Shown: positions 28,576 through 38,258, numbered from the stretch's first letter. The stretch is 64,000 nucleotides of DNA from Phormidesmis priestleyi ULC007 (GCF_001895925.1 NZ_MPPI01000006.1:62001-126000); one strand, 5' to 3'. Notes: generated by a model not told the origin, from the letters alone. Numbers and translations: made by a program.

Positions 28576-30870
28576 GTGCAAGAAGATTTCCGGTTAATCG
28601 TCGATCTCGTCTCGGTTTTGGCTGCCGCTGCCGCAGGAGGCTTGCTGGCTGCATTGCTTAAACAACCCGTCTTGCTAGGATATCTTCTGGCAGGCGTGGT
28701 GGTTGGCCCAACTGGGCTAGGGCTGATTAAAGAAGTTGTGCAGGTAGAAACACTGGCTCAGTTTGGAGTTGCCTTTCTCTTATTTGCACTGGGCGTTGAG
28801 TTTTCTTTCTCAGAGTTGAAGAAAGTCAAAGCCATCAGTTTGGGAGGCGGTGGGTTACAGATCACGCTGACGGTTTTGGTGACTACTCTGGTATCGCTTG
28901 GCTTAGGTTGGGTCACGTCTCCAGCCCAAGGCGTGTTTTTAGGGGCGATTCTCTCTCTGTCCTCGACTGCCGTTGTGCTGAAGTGCTTGATGGAGCGCAA
29001 TGAAACAGGCACACCTTACGGACAGGTGATGTTGGGCATTTTGGTGGTGCAAGACTTGGCGCTCGGTCTGATGCTGGCAGTTCTCCCGGCACTAGATAAA
29101 CCTGTAGAAGAAATTGGACTGGCAGTCGGTTGGGCGCTGATTCAGACTGGGCTTTTTGCCCTCGGCGCGATCGCTGCTGGAATTTGGGTGATTCCGCCGC
29201 TTTTGAGATTGCTGGCAAAAACCGAGAGTCGTGAGCTATTTTTGCTAGGAGTTGTGGCCATCTGTTTGGGCATTGCGCTGCTGACTGAGCATTTAGGACT
29301 GTCGATCGAAATGGGTGCCTTTGTCGCCGGGTTAATGATCTCAGAGGCAGAATACGCCGATCAGACGCTCACTTATGTCGAGCCACTCCGCGATATTTTT
29401 GCGTCGCTATTTTTTGCGTCGATCGGAATGCTGATCGATCCGGTCTTTCTCTGGAACAATATAGAGTTGATTTTAGGATTAGTCGCGATCGTATTTGTCG
29501 GCAAGTTTTTGATCATCACGCCTCTTGTCCGACTGTTTCGCTATCCCCTTAAAACGGCACTGATTGCCGGATTGGGACTAGCCCAGATCGGAGAATTTTC
29601 TTTTGTGTTGGCCAGTGAAGGCCTGTCACTAGGGCTAGTTTCTCGTCGCGTCTATCTGCTGATTTTAGGAACCACAGCCGTCACATTGGTGCTAACCCCT
29701 TTTGTGCTGCGATTGGTGCCCCGGCTCTTTACTTGGGCGGAGTCTCTGCCACTGCTCAAAAAATATCTTGAGGAAAGTGATGTGCCGTTAGCGATCGCCG
29801 ACGATCTGCCGACCCAAAATCATGTCGTGGTTTGCGGCTATGGGCAAATCGGACGAAACATTGTGCGACTTTTGCAGGATCGTGGCTATCCAGTCGTGGT
29901 GGTTGACCAATCAGAAAGCCGGATTCAGCAAGTCCGAGAAGCAGGGCTGCCTTATATCTATGGCAACGCGGCGAGTCTGCACGTTTTAGAAAAAGCGGGG
30001 GTTGCTCACGCCCAAGGGATGGCGATCGCCTTGCCCGACCCGATGAGCACTCGTCTCTGCCTCAAGCGTGCGCTAGAAATTGCCCCTGATCTGGATATCG
30101 TCGTTCGTGCCAACCAGGGAAAAGACATTGAGTTGCTTTATCAGTTGGGCGCAAGAGAAGTCGTTCAGCCAGAATTTGAAGCCAGTTTAGAACTCTCAGC
30201 CCACTTGCTGAATGGTGTGGGTCTGCCCTTGCCAGCAATTCAGCGAGAAGTGCAGCAAATTCGCAACTCGCACTATTTAGAATTGCGTCCTGAGCGCCCG
30301 TCGGCTGAAATTTCTCGCGAGTTAAAAGCCGCAACCGAGGAGATGAACAGCAAGTGGTATCCGCTGCCTGAAGAATCGCCGCTCACAGGGATGACGTTAG
30401 AAGAAACCGATATTCGACGGTTAACGGGCGTGACCTTGATGGCAATTCGGCGAGCGGGTGGGGCTGAACTAGACTACCCCGATGCCGCCACCACGTTAGA
30501 ACAGGGCGATCGCTTGCTAATTGTGGGCGAATCGGATGAGCTAGCCGCCTTTGACGAGTTAGCCAAAGGAGAAGCGGCGGTTCCGGCTGAAAATGCGTCG
30601 TGTCAGTGGATACAGGTGCTTGAAGATAGCACGATCGTCTGCAAAACCCTGGCGGAGTTAGATTGGCGACGGCAGTATAAGATTCAAATTCAGGCAATTC
30701 GGCGAGAAAACAAATTTTTGCGGTTTCCTGCCGATGATGTAGATGTGCAAGCAGGCGATCGCTTACTGCTGTGCGGAAGTTTTCACGCTTTAAACCAAGC
30801 GACGACTTCTATCTCGCCAAAATTTGAGCTTTCAATTCTGCCGATTTCCATCGATTCAGCAGAGCTTTAG
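28576..30870 (+). CDS. Kef-type cation:proton antiporter with RCK domains
   Basis: Protein of 764 residues starting at GTG 28576. Residues about 1-390 form a CPA2 antiporter domain of 12 or so helices (LLGYLLAGVVVGPTGLG; SLSSTAVVLKCLMERNETG; GLAQIGEFSFVLASEG). A TrkA-N/RCK domain follows at about 413-530 (HVVVCGYGQIGRNIVRLLQD) with its GxGxxG nucleotide site, then two TrkA-C-like modules (EESPLTGMTLEETDIRRLTG; residues about 670-745). It exchanges K+ or Na+ for H+ across a membrane under nucleotide control. Ion specificity is unknown. The stop TAG overlaps the convergent hfq stop. Confidence 0.9.
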   Translation: MQEDFRLIVDLVSVLAAAAAGGLLAALLKQPVLLGYLLAGVVVGPTGLGLIKEVVQVETLAQFGVAFLLFALGVEFSFSELKKVKAISLGGGGLQITLTVLVTTLVSLGLGWVTSPAQGVFLGAILSLSSTAVVLKCLMERNETGTPYGQVMLGILVVQDLALGLMLAVLPALDKPVEEIGLAVGWALIQTGLFALGAIAAGIWVIPPLLRLLAKTESRELFLLGVVAICLGIALLTEHLGLSIEMGAFVAGLMISEAEYADQTLTYVEPLRDIFASLFFASIGMLIDPVFLWNNIELILGLVAIVFVGKFLIITPLVRLFRYPLKTALIAGLGLAQIGEFSFVLASEGLSLGLVSRRVYLLILGTTAVTLVLTPFVLRLVPRLFTWAESLPLLKKYLEESDVPLAIADDLPTQNHVVVCGYGQIGRNIVRLLQDRGYPVVVVDQSESRIQQVREAGLPYIYGNAASLHVLEKAGVAHAQGMAIALPDPMSTRLCLKRALEIAPDLDIVVRANQGKDIELLYQLGAREVVQPEFEASLELSAHLLNGVGLPLPAIQREVQQIRNSHYLELRPERPSAEISRELKAATEEMNSKWYPLPEESPLTGMTLEETDIRRLTGVTLMAIRRAGGAELDYPDAATTLEQGDRLLIVGESDELAAFDELAKGEAAVPAENASCQWIQVLEDSTIVCKTLAELDWRRQYKIQIQAIRRENKFLRFPADDVDVQAGDRLLLCGSFHALNQATTSISPKFELSILPISIDSAEL

Positions 30871-31082
30871 GCTTTTGGTTTGACGTAAACGATCGCTTGT
30901 CGCCAAACAATCACAGGCTGGTCATACTGATCCAACACACAGATACAATGGTGGTCTTGCCAGCGCACTTTTCCGGTCAGCAAATCGCCCGTGACGAGTT
31001 TCATCTCAACTTCTTTTTCTTCACGAATCACGGTTTGAATTTGACGAACGCTCGGCAGTCCAGTATCTAGTTCAATAGCCAT
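30867..31082 (-). CDS. hfq: Cyanobacterial-type Hfq
   Basis: Sm-like protein of 71 residues. The Sm1 part is EMKLVTGDLLTGKVRWQDHH and the Sm2-like end is VIVWRQAIVYVKP, replacing the canonical YKHA motif, which is the cyanobacterial variant. In Synechocystis this protein does not bind RNA like E. coli Hfq; it interacts with the pilus ATPase PilB and is needed for motility. The start is ATG 31082 (MAIELDTGLPSVRQIQ), with AAGGA 7 nt upstream, rather than the in-frame ATG at 31109. It lies between the antiporter gene and dapF, divergent from dapF. Confidence 0.88.
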   Translation of the reverse strand: MAIELDTGLPSVRQIQTVIREEKEVEMKLVTGDLLTGKVRWQDHHCICVLDQYDQPVIVWRQAIVYVKPKA

Positions 31083-31192
31083 GCTGAGTTCCTTTCTTAA
31101 AATGATCAAGGGTTAGCAGTGAGAGTAGCATTTGCTGACCGCACCTTTATAGTTCCCTACTGCAACTCTACACATTCTGCGGATCGATACTT

Positions 31193-32041
31193 ATGAGCCT
31201 CGAATTTGTCAAATATCACGGACTCGGCAACGATTTTATTTTGGTCGATAATCGTGCCTCAACTAAGCTTCGTTTGACCCCTGACCGAGCCGTTAAGCTG
31301 TGCGATCGTCACTTTGGCATTGGCGCAGATGGTGTAATCTTTGCTCTACCTGGGCAAGATGGCACCGATTACACCATGCGAATTTTTAACTCTGATGGGT
31401 CAGAGCCAGAAATGTGTGGCAATGGAATTCGCTGTCTGGGTCGATTTTTAGCAGACCTTGAAACCACCGATACCGAAGTCTCCAAGCAGAAATATCTGAT
31501 TCACACACTGGCAGGCGTGATGACTCTAAAGCTCGAAGCAAACGGGCAGGTCACAGTCGATATGGGAATGCCTTACCTATTAGCCGCAGAGATTCCAACC
31601 AGCTTGGTGGATGCCGATCTCAAGGTCATTGACCAACCGCTAGACGTGGCGGGTCAAACCTGGCAGGTGACGTGCGTCAGCATGGGAAACCCTCACTGCA
31701 TCACATTTGTGGAAGATGTGGCTGCGATTTCTTTAGAGCAAATTGGACCTCAGTTTGAACATCATTCAGCCTTTCCGCAGCGCATCAATACTGAGTTTAT
31801 TCAAGTAGTGCGATCGGACTATCTAAAAATGCGTGTGTGGGAGCGAGGCGCTGGAATTACATTAGCGTGTGGTACAGGGGCGTGCGCTTCGCTAATTGCG
31901 GGTGTGCTGACGGGTAGGTGCGATCGCCGCGCCACGATCGAGCTACCCGGTGGCTGTCTAGAAATTGAGTGGGCAGCCGACGGACGAATTGCTATGACGG
32001 GCCCGGCGACGAGAGTGTTTGCAGGAAACTTAGAAGTGTGA
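31193..32041 (+). CDS. dapF: Diaminopimelate epimerase
   Basis: Protein of 282 residues that converts LL- to meso-diaminopimelate in lysine and peptidoglycan synthesis. Both catalytic cysteines are present: [14 protein letters not shown] (about residue 78) and [10 protein letters not shown] (about residue 228). The N-terminal [17 protein letters not shown] block is typical. The two halves of the pseudo-symmetric fold are complete and length is normal. A short palindromic repeat starts right at the stop codon (32039-32041). Confidence 0.96.
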   Translation: MSLEFVKYHGLGNDFILVDNRASTKLRLTPDRAVKLCDRHFGIGADGVIFALPGQDGTDYTMRIFNSDGSEPEMCGNGIRCLGRFLADLETTDTEVSKQKYLIHTLAGVMTLKLEANGQVTVDMGMPYLLAAEIPTSLVDADLKVIDQPLDVAGQTWQVTCVSMGNPHCITFVEDVAAISLEQIGPQFEHHSAFPQRINTEFIQVVRSDYLKMRVWERGAGITLACGTGACASLIAGVLTGRCDRRATIELPGGCLEIEWAADGRIAMTGPATRVFAGNLEV

Positions 32042-32120
32042 ATTAAATAATATCGGTTATTTACAAGAACAATGGGCACGGCAATGCCCTGATGCAACTT
32101 CCGGGATTTAATTCACGATC
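32037..32120. repeat. Short palindromic repeat (convergent-intergenic family, copy 2, inverted)
   Basis: About 84 bp immediately after the dapF stop. It contains ATAATATCGGTTATTTAC, GGGCACGGCAATGCCC and ATTTAATTCACGATC, the reverse complement of the pattern at 27651-27745. Its ends form an inverted repeat (GTGAATTAAAT / ATTTAATTCAC). It lies between convergent dapF and the DUF4327 gene. Confidence 0.6.
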
Positions 32121-32156
32121 TGTAGGGCTGGTTTTCTAACTCAACCCTCAAACTTT

Positions 32157-32378
32157 TTAGTCGTTGTCCCAAGTTTCGTGCCCCATCAGATCACCGATGC
32201 GATCGCGCAACAAAAAATCACATTTTTCTAATTCGCCCTCCATACAAACCCATTCACGAGAAGGAATGTGCTTGCAGAGGCTATAAATTGGCTGCTGGCG
32301 GTTGACCACTCCTTTCTCTACGAGTTGGCGAACCTCGTCTTGAATCATGGTTAAAGAGTACTGTGCTAGTTGAACCAT
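32157..32378 (-). CDS. DUF4327 family protein
   Basis: Small soluble protein of 73 residues, cyanobacteria-specific. The sequence reads MVQLAQYSLTMIQDEVRQLV, then GVVNRQQPIYSLCKHIPSRE with the ECDFLLRDRIGDLMGHE tail, matching DUF4327. Two adjacent ATGs occur; GGAGG lies 6 nt before the second (32378), which I choose. Function is unknown in the family. Confidence 0.8.
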   Translation of the reverse strand: MVQLAQYSLTMIQDEVRQLVEKGVVNRQQPIYSLCKHIPSREWVCMEGELEKCDFLLRDRIGDLMGHETWDND

Positions 32379-32580
32379 CATCGCCCTCCTGCAACTGGTG
32401 CCATAAATTGGAGCAAAACTTAAAATGTCAGGAAATTATTGTTATGTAGCTTCTACAATCGCGCTTTGTAGTAACCTATACTGAATAATTTCTATTTTCG
32501 GGGTGAACTCTTCCCAATCATATTAAGAACTGTTACAAATGTCAGTAAATTATAACTTTCTAACTGAAATTTTACAGCGC

Positions 32581-33588
32581 CTATTTTCGTGCCAATGCGA
32601 TCGCAAGCTGAATCGCTGCCTTCATGCTGGTGGCATCAGCAACTCCTTTCCCAGCAATGTCAAAGGCAGTGCCGTGATCGGGAGACGTGCGAATAAATGG
32701 TAGCCCGATCGAGGTGTTAACTGCCCGATCAAACGCCATCAGCTTAACTGGAATCAGCCCCTGATCATGATAGAGCGCTAGATAACCATCGTGAGCTATT
32801 ACAGGTGGATTCGCTCCATACCACGCCTGTCCTGGTTTTACCCAAAGCGTATCTGGTGGAATCAGCCCATCAAGTTGGGCTTGAGGAAAGCGGCAACGCA
32901 TCTGCTCTAACCAGCCTAACAGCCAGTCGTGTTCTTCCCGTCCGAGTTGCCCTTGTTCGCCACTGTGAGGATTTAAACCTGCGATCGCAATTCGCGGCTG
33001 TTCAATGCCAAACGATCGCCCTAGACATTCGATCAGAAGTTCAAGTTTGAGCGTCATCAAGTCAGGCGTAAGCGCATCTGCCACTTGCCGCAGAGGAATG
33101 TGCGTCGTTGCCAGCAGAGTTCGCAACTGCCAGTCTGTATGGGGCGATCTTGCCACAAACAACATCCCAAATCGCTTCACGTTGGCTCGTTCTGCTAGCA
33201 ACTCGGTTTGTCCTGGGTAGAGGTGTCCGGCTGCTTTCCAGGCAGATTTGGCGATCGGGGCAGTCACGATCGCCTCGAATTCTCCAGCCAGGGTGTGCGC
33301 GATCGCGGATTCTAAATACTGAAAGCTTGCAGCCCCACTAGCCGCATTGCCTATTCCCAAAGTAATTGGTTGCTCTAATGGAATATCTAAAAGAGTCAGC
33401 CGACTGGGATTTGCCAGATCGCAGGTTGCAGCCAAACGATCGTAAGTCTCTTGAAGATGAGCCTGACTGCCAACGATCGTCACCTCTGCACTATCAGTCA
33501 CAGACGCATCAAACAACGCCTTTAAAGTCACTTCTGCCCCGATTCCAGCCGGGTCACCTACCGGAATCACTAAACGAACACGATTCAT
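32581..33588 (-). CDS. pdxA: 4-hydroxythreonine-4-phosphate dehydrogenase
   Basis: NAD-dependent enzyme of 335 residues in pyridoxal 5'-phosphate biosynthesis. Signatures are the N-terminal [58 protein letters not shown], the metal/substrate segment [20 protein letters not shown] and [16 protein letters not shown]. Catalytic and metal-binding histidines (GQTE, LNPHSGE, YHDQG) are in place. Length is normal. It is divergent from petM, with about 190 bp between. Confidence 0.96.
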   Translation of the reverse strand: MNRVRLVIPVGDPAGIGAEVTLKALFDASVTDSAEVTIVGSQAHLQETYDRLAATCDLANPSRLTLLDIPLEQPITLGIGNAASGAASFQYLESAIAHTLAGEFEAIVTAPIAKSAWKAAGHLYPGQTELLAERANVKRFGMLFVARSPHTDWQLRTLLATTHIPLRQVADALTPDLMTLKLELLIECLGRSFGIEQPRIAIAGLNPHSGEQGQLGREEHDWLLGWLEQMRCRFPQAQLDGLIPPDTLWVKPGQAWYGANPPVIAHDGYLALYHDQGLIPVKLMAFDRAVNTSIGLPFIRTSPDHGTAFDIAGKGVADATSMKAAIQLAIALARK

Positions 33589-33779
33589 AAAGACGGAAAA
33601 CTAAAGGACAGCGCAATCAGACAACCTCAAAACTTCTTCATCTACACCCTTTGCAGAAAACCCGCTACTGAACGGTTTACAATACTTTCTGCGGGTCTAC
33701 TAACTTAAGTAAACACACCTGCTTACAAAACTGGGGTCACGATCGACCCATAAAATTCAAGTTTAGGAGGATTCGATCA

Positions 33780-33884
33780 ATGTCTGGAGAGATGTTTAAC
33801 GCTGCTATTCTATCGTTCACCCTGATTCCCATTGGCTTAGCCCTAGGATTTTTGCTGCTTAAGATTCAGGGTGGTGAGGAATAG
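33780..33884 (+). CDS. petM: Cytochrome b6f complex subunit PetM
   Basis: Small ORF of 34 codons: MSGEMFNAAILSFTLIPIGL followed by ALGFLLLKIQGGEE. This matches the single-helix b6f subunit VII (PetM), including the conserved ILSFTL...LxGFLLLKIQGGE pattern. The subunit sits in the thylakoid membrane at the periphery of the b6f dimer. A strong AGGAGG ribosome-binding site lies 9 nt upstream of ATG 33780. It is monocistronic, between pdxA and a metal-sensing regulator gene. Confidence 0.93.
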   Translation: MSGEMFNAAILSFTLIPIGLALGFLLLKIQGGEE

Positions 33885-33941
33885 TAAAGAGTGAAAAAAG
33901 GGGAAAAGCGAGAAAATTCTGCTTTGACCCTTTGCCTTTGA

Positions 33942-34361
33942 TCAGTCGTCTGACTCATCAAGATGTTCAGCTACTTCTCGATAAAGGTTGAACACATGAT
34001 TGTCTTTAAGAGAATAGAAAACATTGCGCCCCTGCTTGCGATAACCCACTAAACGCATCGCTCTGAGCGATCGCAGTTGATGAGACACGGCTGATTCAGT
34101 CATCTTGACAACAGCAGCGAGGTCACACACGCATAGTTCTTGAGTTGCCAATGCTGACAAAATTCGGAGCCGATTGGCATCTCCTAGCAGCGCAAAAAAC
34201 TCTGCCATTCGCTGGGCTTTCTCGACGCTGATCAGGTCTCGGTTTAACTGCCGCACCTGACTCAGATCGACAGGATGTTGAATAGTGCAGTTTAGATCGT
34301 CAGAGGTCTGGCTGCGATCGACCTTAAAATCACTGACATGGGCAGAGTTTAAGTTACTCAT
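33942..34361 (-). CDS. ArsR/SmtB family metal-sensing repressor, ZiaR-like
   Basis: Winged-helix repressor of 139 residues. The DNA-recognition helix is [20 protein letters not shown]. The alpha-3 metal site has two cysteines (ELCVCDLA) as in ZiaR/CadC. The alpha-5 site shows D-x-H-x10-H-x2-E ([17 protein letters not shown]), the exact SmtB/ZiaR zinc-ligand spacing. It should release DNA on binding Zn2+. No P-type ATPase or metallothionein gene is adjacent, so its targets are elsewhere or it is autoregulated. A 5-6-5 inverted repeat just upstream of the start may be its operator. Confidence 0.85.
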   Translation of the reverse strand: MSNLNSAHVSDFKVDRSQTSDDLNCTIQHPVDLSQVRQLNRDLISVEKAQRMAEFFALLGDANRLRILSALATQELCVCDLAAVVKMTESAVSHQLRSLRAMRLVGYRKQGRNVFYSLKDNHVFNLYREVAEHLDESDD

Positions 34362-34365
34362 AAAA

Positions 34366-34381
34366 GTTCATGTAGCTGAAC
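34366..34381. promoter_or_regulatory. Putative operator of the ZiaR-like repressor
   Basis: GTTCATGTAGCTGAAC is a perfect inverted repeat GTTCA-N6-TGAAC, 5 bp upstream of the repressor's start codon. SmtB/ZiaR operators use TGAAC-containing half-sites, so autoregulation is plausible. It has not been shown by any data here. Confidence 0.45.
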
Positions 34382-34587
34382 CGCTTAAGCGATCAGCAGA
34401 GAAGAAGGCTGCTTTTAGGGTAGCTTAACAGACCCCAAGGCAACACATGCCCAATATGGCGGCTTGTTTTGAGGGACGATCGCAACACTCTTCTTGAGAA
34501 TCTCATCTGAATGGGGGAAGTTTCTCCGTTTGGTCGAAATTTCTGATAGAATCTGACAAAAAGTTAACAATTCGTCACGAATTCCTC

Positions 34588-35581
34588 ATGAGCTTATTAA
34601 TTGTGGGTGCCACTGGCACTTTAGGAAGACAGGTGACTCGTCGCGCCTTAAGATGAGGGGTACGAGGTGCGGTGTTTGGTGCGGAGTCTTAAGAAAGCTG
34701 CCTTCTTGAAGGAGTGGGGCGCAGAGTTAGTAACGGGCAATATTTGTGATCCTGAAAGTCTCCCGCCAGCATTAGAAGGCGTGACAGCAATCATTGATGC
34801 GGCAACCGCCCGCGCCACCGATTCTCTCAGCATTCGACAGGTAGATTGGGATGGGAAAGAAAATCTGATTCGAGCCGCAAAAACGGCGGGCATCGATCGC
34901 TATATTTTCTTTTCTATTTTGGATGCTGAAAAGTTTCCCAAAGTGCCGTTGATGGAGATTAAAGCCTGTACTGAAAAGCTTTTAGCCGAATCAGGGTTAA
35001 ATTACACTATCCTGCGTCCCTCTGGGTTTTTGCAAGGCTTAATTGGTCAATATGCGATTCCGATCTTAGAAGGGCAAGCCGTTTGGGTGATGGGTGACAC
35101 CTCTGCGATCGCCTACATGGATACGCAAGACGTGGCTAAGTTCGCGGTGCAAGCGCTGAAGGTGCCTGAAACTGAGAAGCAATCCTTTCCAGTGGTGGGG
35201 TCAAGAGCCTGGGGTGCCTATGAGATTATTCGTTTATGTGAGCGGATGTCTGGCAAGCAGGCAAAAGTTTCACGGATGCCGATCGGCTTGCTGCGTGCCT
35301 TCACCCGCTTTGCCCGATTCTTTCAGTGGACTTGGAACATCGCCGATCGGCTGTCTTTCACCGAAGTGGTTGCAACGGGTAAACCCTTGAGTGCCCCGAT
35401 GGATGAGGTCTATAAAACCTTTAAGCTAGACCCGGAGGATATGACGACATTAGAAGCTTATATGCAAGACTACTTCGGTCGGATTCTCAAAAAACTGAAA
35501 GAAGTCGAAGTCGCTCAGGCTCAAATCAAGAACAAGAAGAAGCCAACTGCCAAAGACGGTCGAACCTATCCCCGGTTTTAG
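34588..35581 (+). CDS. ycf39: Ycf39-like NAD(P)-binding photosystem II assembly factor, frameshifted near the start
   Basis: Atypical short-chain dehydrogenase (NmrA-like). Ycf39 helps assemble early photosystem II reaction-centre complexes with Hlip proteins at the thylakoid. Translation from ATG 34588 gives MSLLIVGATGTLGRQVTRRA with the GxxGxxG nucleotide site, but the frame stops at TGA 34654-34656. Dropping one A from TTAAGATG (34648-34655) restores ALDEGYEVRCLVRSLKKAAF and then the full 300-residue remainder (AELVTGNICDPESLPPAL, YTILRPSGFLQGLIGQYA). So one extra base separates the first 21 codons from the rest. This could be a sequencing error, a true mutation or, less likely, recoding. 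An ORF caller would start at the GTG at 34667. Confidence 0.85.
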
Positions 35582-35686
35582 ATCGAGCGATGGGCGTTGA
35601 GTTGCTTAACTTAAATCTCATCGCTCTCATGGGGAGTGCTATAGTCCCAATTATTCGTTTTTCTGTTCTGATACGGACTTTTGCGC

Positions 35687-36589
35687 GTGCCTAAAGCTGG
35701 CATTATTTACAACGACGACAAACCGATCGCTTGTCAAACGGCTAGGGAGCTAAAAGATAAGCTAATTTCGTGCGGCTGGGAAGTCATTCTAGCAACGGGA
35801 GCGGGTGGAATTTTGGGCTACTCCACGCCGGGAAGCCCGGTTTGTCATGCTCCGATCGATCAGCTATCTCCTCCAGGGTTTGATGAAGCGATGCGCTTTG
35901 CTGTGGTGCTAGGAGGCGACGGCACTGTTTTGTCTGCGTTTCGGCAGGTGGCTCCTTGCAATGTGCCGATTTTGGCAGTCAACACAGGGCACATGGGGTT
36001 TCTCACCGAGACTTTGTTAGAGCAGTTGCCAGAAGCGATCGAGGCAGTTTTGGCAGGTGACTACGAGGTCGAAGAACGCACCATGCTACAGGTGCAAGTC
36101 TTTCGAGAAAACACCGTTCTTTGGGAAGCGCTCTGCTTAAACGAGATGGTGCTGCATCGAGAACCACTGACCAGCATGTGCCATTTTGAGGTTGAGATTG
36201 GCAAGCACACTCGCGTAGACATTGCGGCAGATGGCATTATTTTGTCTACGCCAACTGGCTCGACGGCTTATTCGCTCTCGGCGGGAGGGCCCGTGATCAC
36301 GCCCGGAGTTCCGGTGATGATCTTGGTGCCAATTTGTCCGCATTCGCTGGCATCTCGCGCTCTGGTGTTTGCTAACAGTGAGCCTGTGACGATTTTTCCG
36401 GCAAACCCCAACCGCTTAGTGATGACTGCCGATGGCAATGCTGGATGCTATGTGTTGCCCGATGATTGTGTGCGGGTACAGCGATCGCCCTACCTGGCTC
36501 GTTTCGTTCGCCTCCGCCCGCCAGAGTTTTTTCATCTGCTGCGCGAGAAGCTAGGATGGGGCTTACCTCACATTGCAAAACCTACTTAA
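35687..36589 (+). CDS. nadK: NAD kinase
   Basis: Protein of 300 residues that phosphorylates NAD+ to NADP+ in the cytosol. Motifs are [16 protein letters not shown] (GGDG), [14 protein letters not shown]-type segment ([13 protein letters not shown]) and [16 protein letters not shown]. The start is the GTG at 35687 ([15 protein letters not shown]), matching homologues; a TTG two codons upstream is in frame. The neighbouring response regulator gene nblR begins 66 bp downstream, a linkage common in cyanobacteria. Confidence 0.94.
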   Translation: MPKAGIIYNDDKPIACQTARELKDKLISCGWEVILATGAGGILGYSTPGSPVCHAPIDQLSPPGFDEAMRFAVVLGGDGTVLSAFRQVAPCNVPILAVNTGHMGFLTETLLEQLPEAIEAVLAGDYEVEERTMLQVQVFRENTVLWEALCLNEMVLHREPLTSMCHFEVEIGKHTRVDIAADGIILSTPTGSTAYSLSAGGPVITPGVPVMILVPICPHSLASRALVFANSEPVTIFPANPNRLVMTADGNAGCYVLPDDCVRVQRSPYLARFVRLRPPEFFHLLREKLGWGLPHIAKPT

Positions 36590-36655
36590 GTAACCAATGA
36601 TTGCCAGACGTGTTACAACAGTGCTGAGATTAAAACCCTTTATTCCCCAGGTTTT

Positions 36656-37351
36656 ATGAGTATTGCCACCCTTGATCACAGCCCTTGCGTTCTGATCATC
36701 GAAACAGACGAGACCCTAGCTCACAGCGTCAGTTTAGACCTGCAAGAGTCTGGATATGGGACGATCGTCACCCATGACGCAGCGAGTGGTTTGCGCCAAG
36801 CAACCGAGCGGCATCCGGCTTTAATTGTGGTCGATCGGATGCTGTCAGGAGAATCAGGACTGGCGTTTTGCAATCATCTGCGCGGCACGGGAATGCGAAC
36901 CCCTGTTTTGCTGTTGATGGCACGAGATGCTGTAGACGATCGGGTGGCTTGCTTAGAGGCTGGAGCCGATGATTATTTCCTCAAGCCTTACCGGAGTGAT
37001 GATTTTCTCAAACTAGTTAAGCTCTATCTAAAAGTCGATGCTCCCGGCGCAGAGCAGTTGAGATTTGGAGATCTCGTGTTAGATCTGGCGATCCGCCAAG
37101 CGTTGCGAAATGGGCGCGCGATCGACTTAACGATGAAAGAGTTTGATTTGCTCAAATGTTTGATGGAGCATCCGCGTGAAGTTCTGACTCGTGAGCAAAT
37201 TTTAGAAAGCGTTTGGGGCTACGATTTTGTCGGCGAATCGAACGTGATTGAAGTCTACATCCGCTATCTGCGCTTGAAAATCGAAGACGAAGGCGAGAAG
37301 CGGTTAATTCAGACTGTACGTGGCGTAGGATATGTGCTGCGGGAAGCGTAG
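36656..37351 (+). CDS. nblR: OmpR-type response regulator NblR
   Basis: Protein of 231 residues. The receiver domain (about 11-125) shows the acidic pair ETDE, the phospho-site region IVVDRMLSGESGL and the switch-lysine motif DDYFLKPYRSDD. The C-terminal winged helix (about 140-230) shows LTMKEFDLLKCLMEHPREVL and IRYLRLKIEDEGEKRLIQTV. NblR controls phycobilisome degradation and survival under nutrient and high-light stress. Assignment rests on close wording to NblR (SPCVLIIETDETLA, GLRQATERHPALIVVDRML) and on the nadK neighbour. Confidence 0.82.
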   Translation: MSIATLDHSPCVLIIETDETLAHSVSLDLQESGYGTIVTHDAASGLRQATERHPALIVVDRMLSGESGLAFCNHLRGTGMRTPVLLLMARDAVDDRVACLEAGADDYFLKPYRSDDFLKLVKLYLKVDAPGAEQLRFGDLVLDLAIRQALRNGRAIDLTMKEFDLLKCLMEHPREVLTREQILESVWGYDFVGESNVIEVYIRYLRLKIEDEGEKRLIQTVRGVGYVLREA

Positions 37352-37361
37352 GTGAAGGTAA

Positions 37362-37934
37362 ATGAGCGCAAATAAACTTGCTAAATCTGAGTTAGGTCGT
37401 CGTGTTAAATGGGCAGGGCTAGGGTTGGGTCTACTGCTAATAGGCTGTTCTCCTGCGCCGACGGCTTCGGTGTCTGCGACTCAAGCGGCTAGTTCGTCAC
37501 CTCTCATGCAAGCCAACGCAAATTTGGGACAGAGTTTGCAAATCACGGCTCAAGCGCCGATCGGTAAAAAAGTCATTCAGCTAGAAGTCGCCAAAACGCC
37601 GCAAGAGCAAGAAATTGGCTTGATGGGTCGCACCAGCTTGGCAGACGATCGGGGAATGCTGTTTATCTTTAGCCCCGCCAGACCTACCCAGTTTTGGATG
37701 AAAAACACCTTGATCAACCTGGACATGATCTTTCTTTATAAAGGTGTAGTCAAGGCGATCGCGGTGAATGTGCCTCCCTGCACTTCTGATCCCTGTGCGA
37801 CTTACGGCTCGACTCGCGATGCGATTGACCAGGTGATTGAGCTACGCGGCGGACGATCGACTGACTTAGGGTTGAAGGTTGGCGATCGAGTTCCGGTTCA
37901 GTTTCTCAAAACGGGTAGATCTGCCCAAAATTAA
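37362..37934 (+). CDS. DUF192 domain protein, lipoprotein-like
   Basis: Protein of 190 residues. The N-terminus has a lipobox-like LGLLLIGCSP (Cys about residue 29), so it is probably a membrane-anchored periplasmic lipoprotein. The DUF192 domain follows from about residue 70: KTPQEQEIGLMGRTSLADDR, GMLFIFSPARPTQFWMKNT and the IDQVIELRGGRSTDLGLKVG end. A Cys pair (PPCTSDPC) is in the middle. It starts 10 bp after nblR and is probably co-transcribed. The biochemical role of DUF192 is not established. Confidence 0.85.
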   Translation: MSANKLAKSELGRRVKWAGLGLGLLLIGCSPAPTASVSATQAASSSPLMQANANLGQSLQITAQAPIGKKVIQLEVAKTPQEQEIGLMGRTSLADDRGMLFIFSPARPTQFWMKNTLINLDMIFLYKGVVKAIAVNVPPCTSDPCATYGSTRDAIDQVIELRGGRSTDLGLKVGDRVPVQFLKTGRSAQN

Positions 37935-38086
37935 TTTTTGATGCATCCATTTGTTTAACTTCGGCTACGATAGACCGATGTTAAATAGTTCTTCTGCAAC
38001 CTGTCTTTAGATAGATTTATAGTTCTTCAGCCCTATGTAACTTAGAGGCTTATTTTCTGAGCCGTCATTTTAAGGCAGTTAAATTA

Positions 38087-38258
38087 ACGTGAGTTCGATA
38101 GAAGTGGTTCACTCCGATGATGAATTCGGGAAGCCCCCTAAATCCCCCAAAATTGGGGGACTTTGAACCGGAAATTTTGGCTTGAAGTCCCCCAAGTTGG
38201 GGGATTTAGGGGGCAGAAGCCGCTGAGAACGAAGCGAAAAAACTCGTCGAACTCACGT
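38087..38258. mobile_element. MITE, ACGTCAG-end family (copy B)
   Basis: Element of 172 bp with ends ACGTGAGTTCGA / TCGAACTCACGT. An exact 7-bp direct repeat TAAATTA flanks it (38080-38086 and 38259-38265). It carries the same core as copy A in the opposite orientation: the GAATTCGGGAAG arm is on the left here and on the right in copy A. It lies in the 489-bp gap between the DUF192 and DUF2949 genes; the rest of the gap holds nothing I can identify. Confidence 0.88.

Noticed and set aside
34645-34660. Programmed +1 frameshift in ycf39 like that of prfB
   Set aside because: There is no upstream Shine-Dalgarno-like stimulator and no CTT-TGA slip site; Ycf39 is not known to be recoded. A sequencing error or mutation is simpler.
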